DNA of 64,000 bases. Source: CAYGAW01 sp964492135 (lineage in GTDB: Bacteria; Chloroflexota; Anaerolineae; UBA7937; B3-Chlor). Numbering within the stretch: position 1 is the first letter of the stretch; every line of letters starts with the position of its first letter. The position numbers and the translations under genes are program-made. The DNA is taken from contig CAZBJW010000003.1 of the NCBI GenBank assembly GCA_964492135.1, forward strand, positions 11,720 through 75,719, in the 5' to 3' direction. The notes under the pieces were generated by a model. That model made no database searches. It saw only the letters and a list, made by a program, of their open reading frames with translations, and had not been told where the DNA came from. Of this stretch, positions 33,147 through 41,615 are shown piece by piece.

Positions 33147-33535
33147 TTTCTTACGCCTCCTTCACAATGTGAGCGACGGCTGGTCTCCGCCTCTGTTCCC
33201 TCGGTACCACCGACGATGAGTATTAGCCCTTTGAAACCGACGATCCTCACTCGTTGGGCGGGCCTCAAGTTCTCCTCTGAGACAGCGCTCCAGAACTCGT
33301 TCCGGTAACGAACCTGTCCTGCGGAGTCCATCGGGGTGACCACCGTGGCTAGTGCTCCCATCATCTCTTCACGTCCAGACTGCACTGGTTGCCTCATGGC
33401 TCTTATGACCTTATAGTAGATGAAGAGGGATGTCACTGATACTATCGCGTAAGTAGGGAGGGCCACCCCGAAAGGGAAAATGATGAATAGCCCTAAACCG
33501 ATAAGAGGCATGAAGAGTAATAGATGGCACCACAT
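33143..33535 (-). CDS. NfeD-like membrane protein
   Basis: A 130-residue protein with two N-terminal transmembrane helices and a C-terminal OB-fold NfeD domain: G-A-L-A-T-V-V-T-P, then R-N-E-F-W-S-A-V-S, R-V-R-I-V-G-F-K-G-L-I-L-I-V. Short NfeD proteins support membrane proteases or protein complexes. Encoded 16 nt downstream of the putative thioredoxin selenoprotein. Confidence 0.75.
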   Translation of the reverse strand: MWCHLLLFMPLIGLGLFIIFPFGVALPTYAIVSVTSLFIYYKVIRAMRQPVQSGREEMMGALATVVTPMDSAGQVRYRNEFWSAVSEENLRPAQRVRIVGFKGLILIVGGTEGTEAETSRRSHCEGGVRK

Positions 33536-33551
33536 GGCGATCTCCTTCCCT

Positions 33552-34145
33552 TCATTCAGCAGAGAGCAGGGCCTCGATATCTTTCTCCAAGGCCTCTTTG
33601 CTTACCAAGCCGATGTAGGTGTTGTGTATCTCACCCTGCGATGTGACCAGCGCAGTATGCGGGTGAGCCGTCAGCCGGTAGTCGCGAAATACTTTCACAT
33701 CCCCCAGAAGGTTGAGGTAATTGATCCCCCTTTCCTCCAGGAATGATCTAACTACTTCTGGCTCCTCTTCCACATCGATACCGATGACGACTAGACCCTT
33801 GGACTCGTACTCCTCCTGAAGCTCAACCATGGACGATACCATCGCCCGGCAGTATATTCACCAAGTGGCCCAGAAGAAAAGCATCACCGGCCTTCCTCGG
33901 AACTGGGAGAGGCTCACCTCATGCCCTTCCAAGTCCCGAAGTGTGAAATCGGGGGCCATCATCGCTTGGGTCGTAGGCGTCTCCATAGAGGGAGGGGGGG
34001 TGGCTTCATCTACGAAAGTGGACTGTATCTCGGGAGTTGCAGTCACCTCTCTTTCTCCCTGAGCGCAACCTACCGCTATCAAGGGGATGGACCAAAGGAA
34101 GAGGACGAAGACAAACCAGCGCAAAGATCCTATTCTCTGGGGCAT
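33552..34145 (-). CDS. TlpA-like thioredoxin, putative selenoprotein with W-U-I-Y-C active site
   Basis: Two frames, 34145-33861 and 33857-33552, are one frame separated by a single TGA at 33860-33858. The N-terminal part has a lipoprotein-type signal (lipobox A-V-G-C), P-D-F-T-L-R-D-L-E-G, and L-F-F-W-A-T-W; the C-terminal part continues I-Y-C-R-A-M-V-S-S-M and V-V-I-G-I-D-V. The TGA is codon 96 and sits exactly at the first cysteine of the WCxxC motif, so translation as selenocysteine gives W-U-I-Y-C in a 197-residue protein. A hairpin with apical GGU starts 10 nt after the TGA (33831-33847). A Cys paralogue is encoded at 28475-29173. Confidence 0.72.
33831..33847 (-). promoter_or_regulatory. 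Candidate bacterial SECIS element of the thioredoxin gene
   Basis: Read on the minus strand, GGGCGAT-GGT-ATCGTCC forms a 7-bp stem (one G-U pair) with loop GGU. It starts 10 nt after the TGA. In the known E. coli fdhF SECIS the SelB-bound hairpin starts about 11 nt after UGA and shows a G-G-U apical loop, so spacing and loop agree. Confidence 0.6.
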
Positions 34146-34225
34146 GGTGGAGTCCTCCTTAGTACGTTCGACTCATAGCCATCATCCGGCAGTGCGGACC
34201 ACTGGCCATCTTCCTTATCTTCACC

Positions 34226-34741
34226 TTAATCGCCAAAATACGCTCTTATGGAGAGGATCTCCTCAGGTTCTAAGGGATCGTTTGACCTTACGGTGATCAG
34301 GAAATGATGGGGACCTCCCATCCCCTCGTGCATATGCAAGCAGACGCTCACCGTACTGGATTCGCCTGGCCCAAGGGTCGTAGAACCTACGACCGGCTTC
34401 GGTGGTCAACACCCCTCCAAAGTCTCGATCGTTGGCTCACCGATGATCTCTAGCGGCGCATTGCCTACATTTCTAAAGGGGAAGTAATAGTGGAACATCT
34501 GGTTGAGCGGAAGGGTCCCTAAATCCGCAGAGTCGTGGTCAAAGGAGATCCGGGGGCCATTAACAGCGCTTGGTTCTTCTGAGGTGCTCGAAGGTACGAC
34601 CGTTGGGGCCGGCGGCTCCACGATCCCCTCAGAAGGCTCTAGAGCACATCCAGCCAGCAGGCCAAATACTATCAGCGCCAGCGATAGGCTCACCTTCTTG
34701 CTATGCAGTTTCATCGATATGCATTCCAACGTATTGGCCAT
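34226..34741 (-). CDS. DUF1573-like lipoprotein, putative selenoprotein with E-G-C-U-P-P motif
   Basis: The frame begins at ATG 34741 (GGAG upstream; a second ATG at 34714 gives a tighter signal peptide) with lipobox L-L-A-G-C. It contains D-L-G-T-L-P and F-R-N-V-G-N-A-P-L-E-I-I-G, typical DUF1573 strands, then T-L-E-G-C and a TGA at 34408-34406. The same frame continues P-P-K-P-V-V-G-S-T-T-L-G-P-G, M-H-E-G-M-G-G-P-H-H-F and R-S-N-D-P-L-E-P to TAA at 34226, so codon 112 is the only interruption in 171 residues. Paralogues carry a C-G-C pair here, so Sec would replace a redox cysteine. An 8-bp GTT-loop hairpin starts 11 nt after the TGA. Confidence 0.72.
34376..34394 (-). promoter_or_regulatory. 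Candidate bacterial SECIS element of the DUF1573-like gene
   Basis: On the minus strand, GGTCGTAGGTTCTACGACC is a perfect 8-bp stem with a 3-nt loop, starting exactly 11 nt after the TGA. The apical A-G-G-U-U-C-U closely parallels the A-G-G-U-C-U apex of the E. coli fdhF SECIS, and the GG lies at the same distance from UGA. Confidence 0.68.
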
Positions 34742-34753
34742 GTGGCGAATCTC

Positions 34754-35143
34754 CTACAGGGCAGGCACGTACGAGTGGGGACATCTCGTCCTCAGGGAGG
34801 AGGCCCGGAAATAGCCCTCCTCTTCATACCTGCCCTCTAGTATGACGGTGATACCCCCTCGGAAAGTGTCAGGGGGAAGATCTTGATATATTACCGGTAT
34901 ACTCTCTTTACCCTGAACCTGGAATTTCAGGGTCGAGGTGCTCCACTCCCACTCGATGGAACCAGGGATTACTTCTCCGGCCAGTCGAACCTCCTCCCCG
35001 TGCAGGCTAGGCCCCTGAGCGAGGAGTTCCTCCACGGTCAGGTAGTAGTTAGTTAGGGAACTGGTGGCCCCGATGTAGACGATATGGGCCAAGGCCGGTA
35101 TGATTACGATCGCCCCAATGGCTAACTTTAGAGGCTTGGACAT
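34754..35143 (-). CDS. ccmE: Cytochrome c maturation protein CcmE, CxxxY type
   Basis: The 129-residue protein has an N-terminal transmembrane anchor (A-I-G-A-I-V-I-I-P-A-L-A-H) and an OB-fold with E-V-R-L-A-G-E-V, I-P-V-I-Y-Q-D-L-P-P-D-T-F and A-S-S-L. The C-terminal heme-attachment motif is R-C-P-H-S-Y, i.e. C-x-x-x-Y, instead of H-x-x-x-Y. This cysteine variant is known in archaea and some anaerobes. It lies 12 nt upstream of the DUF1573-like gene, which ties the putative selenoproteins to heme/cytochrome c assembly. Confidence 0.8.
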   Translation of the reverse strand: MSKPLKLAIGAIVIIPALAHIVYIGATSSLTNYYLTVEELLAQGPSLHGEEVRLAGEVIPGSIEWEWSTSTLKFQVQGKESIPVIYQDLPPDTFRGGITVILEGRYEEEGYFRASSLRTRCPHSYVPAL

Positions 35144-35243
35144 CTGAGTTTTCCTTTTCCCCTTGTGCTTTCTTGGGACGGAAATTGGGCACTAGGACTG
35201 AGACATCATATGGACACCCTCTTCCCACCGGTGGAGTTGAGAA

Positions 35244-35972
35244 TCACCCCCGTCGCTGCCCCATTACTCTTAGGGACATATCTACATAGGGGTAGACGAG
35301 CCATACCGTCCCCAGGCCCAACAGACCCCCCGTCCAGGTGCGTAGCAACCAATTAAGAGAACCGACCCCGGTGCCAGTATAAAAGGCGGACGGGAGATGG
35401 GCCCACCCGTCGATGAGAATTCGCAACCACTCGTTGGTCTCTCGCCAAGTGATGGCGGGAAGCATATCAGTGAGCATGTGGGTAAGACCATCCACAGCGA
35501 CAGGGGCCAGAAAGAGCAGATACCGCTGTAGGGGGAAGGGTCTCACTCGGCGGCGGAGGAGAGCGAAAAGGAAGCCGCCCACGGCAATACCGGTATAGAT
35601 GGCCAGAGTGCGATGGGCCAAGGCCACCTTGTAGCCCATCTCCGGTGTGCCCAGAAAAGCTCGCAAGGCTGCGAACTCATCGCTGTGCACAACGGCTACT
35701 ATCTCTGGCATGGAGTGGGATACCCTTTCCCCGAAGAGAAAATAGGAGCGTTGCGGCAACTGGTGGCAGAAGATGCTGTAAGCGGTGTAGATCAACCTCC
35801 CCAAATGGGAGTAGCCTCGTGCCATCAGAGCGGGAGCGACCCAAGGCAGGCCAGCAAAAAGGCCGGATACCAGGTTGGCTATGAGTAACCAGTGTTTAGA
35901 GAGCCTGGTGCCTAGCCTAACCCTCAACACTTTGCCTCCAGGGACTTCTTCGAATAGAGCTTCTTCAGCCAT
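35244..35972 (-). CDS. DUF2085 membrane protein
   Basis: From M-A-E-E-A-L-F (35972) the 242-residue protein has five to six transmembrane segments. The DUF2085 signature F-C-H-Q-L-P-Q-R-S lies in the loop near residue 80, followed by R-T-L-A-I-Y-T-G and D-G-L-T-H-M-L. The family is common in Chloroflexota and function is unknown; the CHQ motif suggests metal or heme contact. The start could also be the ATG at 36011. Confidence 0.78.
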   Translation of the reverse strand: MAEEALFEEVPGGKVLRVRLGTRLSKHWLLIANLVSGLFAGLPWVAPALMARGYSHLGRLIYTAYSIFCHQLPQRSYFLFGERVSHSMPEIVAVVHSDEFAALRAFLGTPEMGYKVALAHRTLAIYTGIAVGGFLFALLRRRVRPFPLQRYLLFLAPVAVDGLTHMLTDMLPAITWRETNEWLRILIDGWAHLPSAFYTGTGVGSLNWLLRTWTGGLLGLGTVWLVYPYVDMSLRVMGQRRG

Positions 35973-36099
35973 CACCGACCTTGACCAAAATTTGCCTGGC
36001 GTCATACGCAACCCATGTACGATAACAAGCCCGTGTCTCTACCTTGCTGGCGCCCACAGCCTTCCACCCAGTCCCAAGATATTAGCCTTTACCATGGAT

Positions 36100-37422
36100 C
36101 TAGATAATCCAAAAGAGTACGATGATCCCCAGGGCGATCATTATCAGTCCGTACCAGAGGCGAAGATCGTGGCTATGCGTGCGCTCCCAGCTAGCCCAGG
36201 CCTTGGCCGTCACCCGGTTGCCAGCCAGACCAACGATGGCCACTAGGGGGATCACGAACATCAGGTTGTACAGCAACAAGTAGCCCATGCCCAGTCTGAG
36301 GGTGGTCTTCGCGGCCAGCAAGGTCACTATCGAAACATAGATGCCTCCTGAACAGGGGAAGGTGCAGAGTCCTACCAGTCCACCCATCACCAGGGTGGCT
36401 GGCACCGAGGCCTTCTTCACTAGGTCGGGCATCTGTTCATGGGCGAAAGAGGGCATACTCAAGTGCACTGGCAGATGAGGCCAGAAGTAATCCTTCAGAT
36501 TGATTAGTCCCAGGATTATGAGCAGGATGCTGGCTAACTTCGCCCAGATGTGGGGCTGGGAGCTGAGAGAGACCGCCCTCAGGATACCCAAACCGATCAA
36601 GAGATAGACGAAGTAGATGGCAACGATGTAAACGCCGCCAAGTTTCAAGATCTCCCTCTTGGCGCGCCGCAACGTATAGAGGAAGGCGATGAGGAAAAGG
36701 ATCACGGCGAAGGCACAGGGGTTGACTCCATCCACGAGGCCAGCGATGATCACCGGGGGGAGGAGAGCAATCAGGCTTTCGGTCGTAGCTGCTAGCCCCG
36801 GCCCTCTCCTATCCATGAACAAAGATCTGGACTCGTCCAGGGCCTCTTTGAGGGGCGCATCAATGGCAAATTCTTGCATCTCGCCTTGGAAGTTGCCCAA
36901 GAGGTAAGATGAAGGGTCTTCGGTCATCACCGGCTGGGCCACAACGAGATCGGGGGGGAGATCGCTGCTGGTCAGTGTCCCTTCTACGAGGAAAGCGGGC
37001 ACATGGCCCAAAAAAACGATGGTACCCTCTTCGGTGGGCACAAACGCATAGAGGGAACTGCGCACCTCCGGGGAGAGGCCGATCTCCCCCACCAGGGCAA
37101 CGAGGGTCTGCCGCCCCTGGGGAGTCAAGTAGTCGTGATGCTCAATGCGCGCTCGAAAACCTTGACCCTCCAAGGCGGGGATGAGCGAACGCTCCACGTA
37201 ACGAACACACTCACCACATCCCGAACTGAAAAAGATATACGCCTTCTCCCCTCCACCGTCATCAGCTGAAACCACGCCCTTGGATGGCGAGAGTAGCAGG
37301 AGAGCCAGTGAGAGGCCTAGAAGCACCCTAGTGGTGAGGCGTGTCCTGCTCGGGTTGTTCTCGACCTCCTCTCGCTTTGAACCCTTGCACAACGATAGCC
37401 TTAACACGATATCTCCCCTCAC
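36100..37422 (-). CDS. Fusion of an extracytoplasmic thioredoxin-like domain to a CcdA/DsbD-type membrane domain
   Basis: The 440-residue protein has a signal segment (about 30-50), then F-S-S-G-C-G-E-C-V-R-Y, a CxxC thioredoxin-like site at about 69-73. From about residue 215, six transmembrane helices carry D-G-V-N-P-C-A-F-A and L-C-T-F-P-C-S-G-G-I, the two membrane cysteines of CcdA/DsbD. It would move electrons from cytoplasmic thioredoxin to the outside thiol proteins encoded nearby (TlpA, DUF1573 and CcmE pathway). The GTG start overlaps the upstream DUF1573 stop (GTGA). Confidence 0.85.
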   Translation of the reverse strand: MRGDIVLRLSLCKGSKREEVENNPSRTRLTTRVLLGLSLALLLLSPSKGVVSADDGGGEKAYIFFSSGCGECVRYVERSLIPALEGQGFRARIEHHDYLTPQGRQTLVALVGEIGLSPEVRSSLYAFVPTEEGTIVFLGHVPAFLVEGTLTSSDLPPDLVVAQPVMTEDPSSYLLGNFQGEMQEFAIDAPLKEALDESRSLFMDRRGPGLAATTESLIALLPPVIIAGLVDGVNPCAFAVILFLIAFLYTLRRAKREILKLGGVYIVAIYFVYLLIGLGILRAVSLSSQPHIWAKLASILLIILGLINLKDYFWPHLPVHLSMPSFAHEQMPDLVKKASVPATLVMGGLVGLCTFPCSGGIYVSIVTLLAAKTTLRLGMGYLLLYNLMFVIPLVAIVGLAGNRVTAKAWASWERTHSHDLRLWYGLIMIALGIIVLFWII

Positions 37423-38037
37423 TCCGAGAGAGCGTAGGCCGTGACGGTCACTATTACCTCTGGCTCATCTGGATCGTTGGAGCCGATAATGACCGCCCTT
37501 TCCACCCTTCCCCTCCAGGGGGTGAAAATCAGCGTCGAAATAAACCGTCAACTCCGCCTCTTACCCCGGGGGGATTATCCCCGCTGCGAGACGGGCCATG
37601 GTACAACCACAAGTTGTATAAAACTGGCTTATCAGCAGATCCGCCTCGCCCCGATTGGCAACCTGAAAAGCATGCTCCAGGTTCTCCTCCGCTTTGACGG
37701 TGCCGAAATCGTAGTAGTATGATGGGATTTCTATGTCGGGGTAGAGTCCGTCGGGAGAGGGGCGGGCGGTGGGAAGGGGCCCGGTGGGTATCTCATGAAT
37801 AGCCATTATGAACCCCGCGGAAGGCAACTTCGATCCTGGGTTTATGAGAGTCCCCGAAACAGCTCCTGTTGTCGCTGAGGTCATCCAGAAGACGAATATG
37901 GCTGCAACTACCGCGTCACCTGCCAGGCCGAAGGTTCGCCCCCTTTTCCCAAGGGTGGCTTTTCTCCGCACACCTCCTCGTTTCGGCTTTCGTCTTTGTC
38001 CCTTCTTCACTTGATCTTCCTCTAGATGGCCTATCAA
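37419..38037 (-). pseudogene. DUF1573-like gene with TAA stop and frameshift
   Basis: The open part (38037-37561, 158 residues) has a basic N-terminus, one transmembrane helix and Y-Y-Y-D-F-G-T-V ... Y-T-T-C-G-C-T-M-A-R-L, as in 29197-29793. It ends at I-P-P-G-[TAA]; CAA to TAA would restore the usual I-P-P-G-Q. The frame continues A-E-L-T-V-Y-F-D-A-D-F-H, then a +1/-1 shift near 37515 is needed to read S-N-D-P-D-E-P-E-V-I-V-T to a TGA at 37419. Two lesions mark it as inactive. Confidence 0.75.
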
Positions 38038-38514
38038 CAGGGTTTAGGGTCATTCTGTGAAGGCAGGTAGTTGCGGAGGAAGATGGCGGAGCTCACCTGG
38101 GAGCCATCTATTCCACGTATCACCGGACCTTGCCATCCTTTTGGAGTTTACTTTGGAATAGTGTGACTGGGGAGGGTCAGATGGCGGGCGAGGATATAGG
38201 TAGAATTGCCTACCGGCGACACCCATGAGATATGCTGACAACTCAGGTCCTCTCAAGGAGGGCGATGGAGACACGTAGCCCTTGCCCCTACTCCTCCCAC
38301 CGCTGGTTTGCCCTTCTGGTTCCGCCCTTTGGTGAGCGTGCTGCCCATGTGACTGAGTTCAAAGGCCTCTGTGCTTGGTGAGGAAATGGTTCGCGAGAAG
38401 TGTTTTCGCTTGAAAGATGGTTGTCCATTTGATACACACATTGGTTGAAGCCGAACACCGACACGAGATGAAGGAATTTTTCGAGCAGGGGAGATTCACG
38501 AGTAATGCTTCTAA
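38038..38514. other. Intergenic region between divergent remnants
   Basis: About 475 bases with no gene that I can recognise on either strand. It separates the minus-strand thiol island from the plus-strand ComM remnant and probably contains the lost 5' end of comM, but I could not align it to the expected ComM N-terminus. Confidence 0.4.
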
Positions 38515-39884
38515 ATGACAGCGTACAAGAACGAATGTTTCGTCTTCCCAATGCGGCGGCTCACCGTGAACCTGGCTCCTGCCGACCTCCCAAAGCAGGG
38601 CCCGGCATTCGACCTCCCCATCGCCGTGGGCACCCTTTTGGCCTCAGGACAGGTCTCACCCTTCTCTTCCTCTGTATTCATCGGTGAACTCTCCTTAGAT
38701 GGGAGCGTGCGACATGTCGATGGCATCTTGGCCATGGTGAGCGTGGCCAAGGAGGAGGGGTTCCGGCGAATCTTCGTACCCCATTCCGATGCTCCAGAGG
38801 CCTCCCTCATTGGGGGGATAGAGATCATCCCTTTAGAGAGACTCGCTCAATTAGTGGGCCATCTCAACGGTTCGCAAGAGATACCGGTCTATGAGGCTGA
38901 TCCCGAGGCTTTAAGCGCCAAGAGACCTGAATACCCTATCGATTTCTCCGATGTGCGAGGTCAGGAGCATGTGAAGCGGGCCTTGGAGGTGGCGGCTGCT
39001 GGGGGACATAACGTGCTTATGAGTGGTCCTCCCGGTGCAGGCAAGACCCTTCTGGCCCGTGCTCTCCCGACCATCCTTCCCACCATGAGTATCGATGAGG
39101 CCTTGGAGGTGACGAAGATCTATAGTGTGCGGGGGCTATTGCCAGAGGGGACGCCCCTCATCATACAGAGGCCCTTTAGGTCTCCTCATCATACCATCAG
39201 CCATGCTGGGTTAGTAGGGGGAGGAACCTGGCCCAAGCCGGGGGAGATAAGTCTGGCCCATCACGGGGTGTTATTTCTAGATGAGTTACCTGAGTTTGGA
39301 CATCGGGTATTGGAGGTGATGAGGCAGCCGATGGAGGATCGGGTGGTGACCATCAGTCGGGCCAAGACCACCATGACCTTTCCTGCCAACTTCATGTTGA
39401 TTGGGGCTATGAACCCTTGTCCTTGTGGATATTTTGGTGATCCGGTGAAGGAGTGCAGCTGCTCGCCGGCGATAGTGACCCGATACCAGAAGAGGCTCTC
39501 TGGTCCTCTATTGGACAGGATAGACATCCATGTGGAGGTCCCGAGGGTAGAGTATGAGAAGTTGGCTAGCGATGTACCATTGGAGACCTCGGAGCGGATC
39601 AGGATGAGGGTAGAGGAAGCCAGGGAGAGACAACGCAAGAGGTTTGTTGAAACGCGTCTAGCCTGTAACGCAGAGATGGGGCCTGGGGAGGTGAGGGGAT
39701 ATTGTCGATTGGATGATGGGGGGAGGAGCCTACCCAGGCGATGCAGCAGTTACAGATGAGTGCCCGGGCCTTTCATCGGATCTTAAAGTTAGCGCGTACG
39801 ATAGCGGACTTGGGAGGAGAGAGGGAGATCACCACCGCTCACCTAGCGGAGGCTATTCAATATCGGCCCCGGAGGCAGATGTGA
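38515..39884 (+). pseudogene. ComM-like Mg-chelatase-family AAA+ ATPase, 5'-truncated and frameshifted
   Basis: The frame picks up the ComM N-terminal domain only at F-P-M-R-R-L-T-V-N-L-A-P-A-D-L, about 65 residues into a normal protein. It then contains Walker A S-G-P-P-G-A-G-K-T-L, Walker B L-F-L-D-E-L-P-E-F and the C-P-C-G cysteine loop. After about 39690 the frame is shifted, and the true C-terminus (S-A-R-A-F-H-R-I-L-K-L-A-R-T, then A-I-Q-Y-R-P-R-R-Q-M) lies in another frame to 39884. ComM/YifB acts in natural transformation; this copy is dead. A second 3' remnant lies at 28026-28180. Confidence 0.82.
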
Positions 39885-40296
39885 GCGGGGATAGGCCCAA
39901 AATGCCTGTTGGTGGTTGCATTTCCGTCAGGCGCTCGATGAATGGCTGGAGGAAAAGACTATGCGACAGAGGCGAACAACCTAGCGCACCCAGGGAAGTC
40001 TCCTTGGGGACAGCGCATGAGGGAAGCGAAAAGGCAATGAGGGTCTTACATCCCTGCTGGTGGTCAGCTCAAATCACGGAATCTGCAATGACTTCGTTTG
40101 ATGGCGTTCCCACAGTATCCGTTTGCTGTCGTCGCCACCCGTACTGACGAGATACTCTTCGAGGCGCTCGGGCGAGAGGGGCCGAGACGAAAGACTGGCA
40201 GCCGGTGATCTGACTCGTTCAGATGCTCCCGGGTCGGTTGCAAAAGGTGTCATTCCGAACTCAAAATTGCCGAAGAGTTGATTTGGGCTAGGCTCC
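39885..40296. other. Intergenic region, no gene seen
   Basis: About 410 bases. No open frame with family resemblance. The region is flanked by two pseudogenes and is probably degenerate coding DNA. Confidence 0.4.
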
Positions 40297-40467
40297 TCAA
40301 GTCCCGATAGTTAGGTCAACCCTAATCAATTGAATGATGCTAACCTTCAAGTCATGGTCAGCGGCGCGAAGGGAGAGACCCAGAGCTGGGCTGGGCTTTG
40401 CCATCCCCTCTCCGGCATGGATCTCGACCAGGCCTTCCGTAAACACCATGCCCCTTTGCCTCACGCT
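40297..40467 (-). pseudogene. Remnant of a corrinoid adenosyltransferase (CobA/CobO/BtuR)
   Basis: On the minus strand the frame G-L-V-E-I-H-A-G-E-G-M-A-K-P-S-P-A-L-G-L-S-L-R-A-A aligns to the N-terminal G-L-V-Q-V-Y-T-G-x-G-K-G-K-T-T-A-A-L-G-L-A-x-R-A of CobO. The P-loop is destroyed (G-M-A-K-P-S for G-K-G-K-T-T) and only about 55 of 170-200 residues remain, to a TGA at 40297. It sits directly after methylmalonyl-CoA epimerase, where a cobalamin adenosyltransferase supporting methylmalonyl-CoA mutase makes sense. Confidence 0.65.
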
Positions 40468-40494
40468 CAATGAAGACTGCTTATGGATGGTTCC

Positions 40495-41028
40495 CTACTC
40501 CTTTCGATTCTCCCCCTGCTTTTGAAGGGCAGAGATGAACCCTTCCAGCCCCACTCGAGCCGCTTCGCTCTGCAAGCGAAGCCTGTCCCGTAGGGCCTCC
40601 AGATCCACCAAGGGCGGCACCTTCTCATCGGGAACCTTCTCATAGAGTTCGATGAGACCCCCATGGGCCTCCTTAGGGTGGATGAATGCGATCTTTTTGG
40701 CCCCCGTTCCTATGCGGGGCTTCCCATCGACAAGTTCTACGCCTCTCTCCTTCAGACGGGCTAGGAGCTTGTGGATATCGATCACCTCGAAGCAGATGTG
40801 GTGCATCCCCTCTCCCCGCTTCTGGAGAAAACGAGCCACCGGCCCATCCTCTTCTATGGGCTCGATCAACTCCACCTCGCTCTCCCCCGCGGGCATGAAA
40901 GCCACCACCACGCGTTGCTCCGATTCCGCCTCGGTGTGGGCCACCTTGAGGCCAAGGCTCTGATAGAAGGTCAAGGCCTCCTCTATGCTCTTCACCGCGA
41001 TGCCGATGTGATCGATCTTCTTGATCAT
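40495..41028 (-). CDS. mce: Methylmalonyl-CoA epimerase
   Basis: A 177-residue vicinal-oxygen-chelate protein. M-I-K-K-I-D-H-I-G-I-A-V, then E-S-E-V-E-L-I-E-P, G-E-G-M-H-H-I-C-F-E-V and L-I-E-L-Y-E show the metal-binding His and Glu residues of methylmalonyl-CoA epimerase. It converts (S)- to (R)-methylmalonyl-CoA in propionate metabolism. A ~40-residue C-terminal extension exceeds the usual ~135 residues. No mutase genes are in the window. Confidence 0.85.
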   Translation of the reverse strand: MIKKIDHIGIAVKSIEEALTFYQSLGLKVAHTEAESEQRVVVAFMPAGESEVELIEPIEEDGPVARFLQKRGEGMHHICFEVIDIHKLLARLKERGVELVDGKPRIGTGAKKIAFIHPKEAHGGLIELYEKVPDEKVPPLVDLEALRDRLRLQSEAARVGLEGFISALQKQGENRKE

Positions 41029-41615
41029 GCTTCTCTCTCTCCTTTGAAGGCTACAAGTGAACTACGGGCTCCATATCCCCCCCACGAATCTAGGCGAACC
41101 TATATTCAAACACGTCAGTGCCTCTAGAAGCCCCACATGGCCGCGTGTCCCCGGAGACCTCTCATAGGAGATCGCTTATCTCCCCTAAGCTGGCCTGCGC
41201 CTCCACGCACTCTAGGATGCGGAGATGAGGTTGGCGTCCCCTCGCGCTTCTTTCCCAAGATGATCAGGGCAGTTCTCGAGTGCTATATCATCGCGCTTTC
41301 TTGGGCAGGAGCGCCAGCCGCTCTCTCCGCTTGTGTTGAACTCAGGGGACCGGAAAGGTTCCTCTGCTCCTTCCCGGGCCGACGAGGTGGTTCATCCCCA
41401 CCGCCATCTACTTGCCCTTCTCAACCTCTATCTGAAAACGGTAAGCCCTCTCCGTCCTGACCACCTGATACAAGATGCTCACCATCTACGGATGACTTGA
41501 ACAACCCGTGCACAGAGCAACTTTCAATCACTTCACCTCTCTCATGCACGTTCGAGCAGTAAACCGATCTCTGGCTCGCCTCAAGCCGATTCCACTGCGA
41601 TCTCCCGGCGTCACA
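41029..41615. other. 587-bp intergenic region, no gene seen
   Basis: Several short open frames on the plus strand lack ribosome-binding sites and family resemblance. I see no RNA gene or repeat. Confidence 0.45.

Noticed and set aside
37559..37561. TAA in the DUF1573-like gene as a recoding event
   Set aside because: TAA is not known to be recoded this way, a second frameshift follows, and CAA to TAA explains it.
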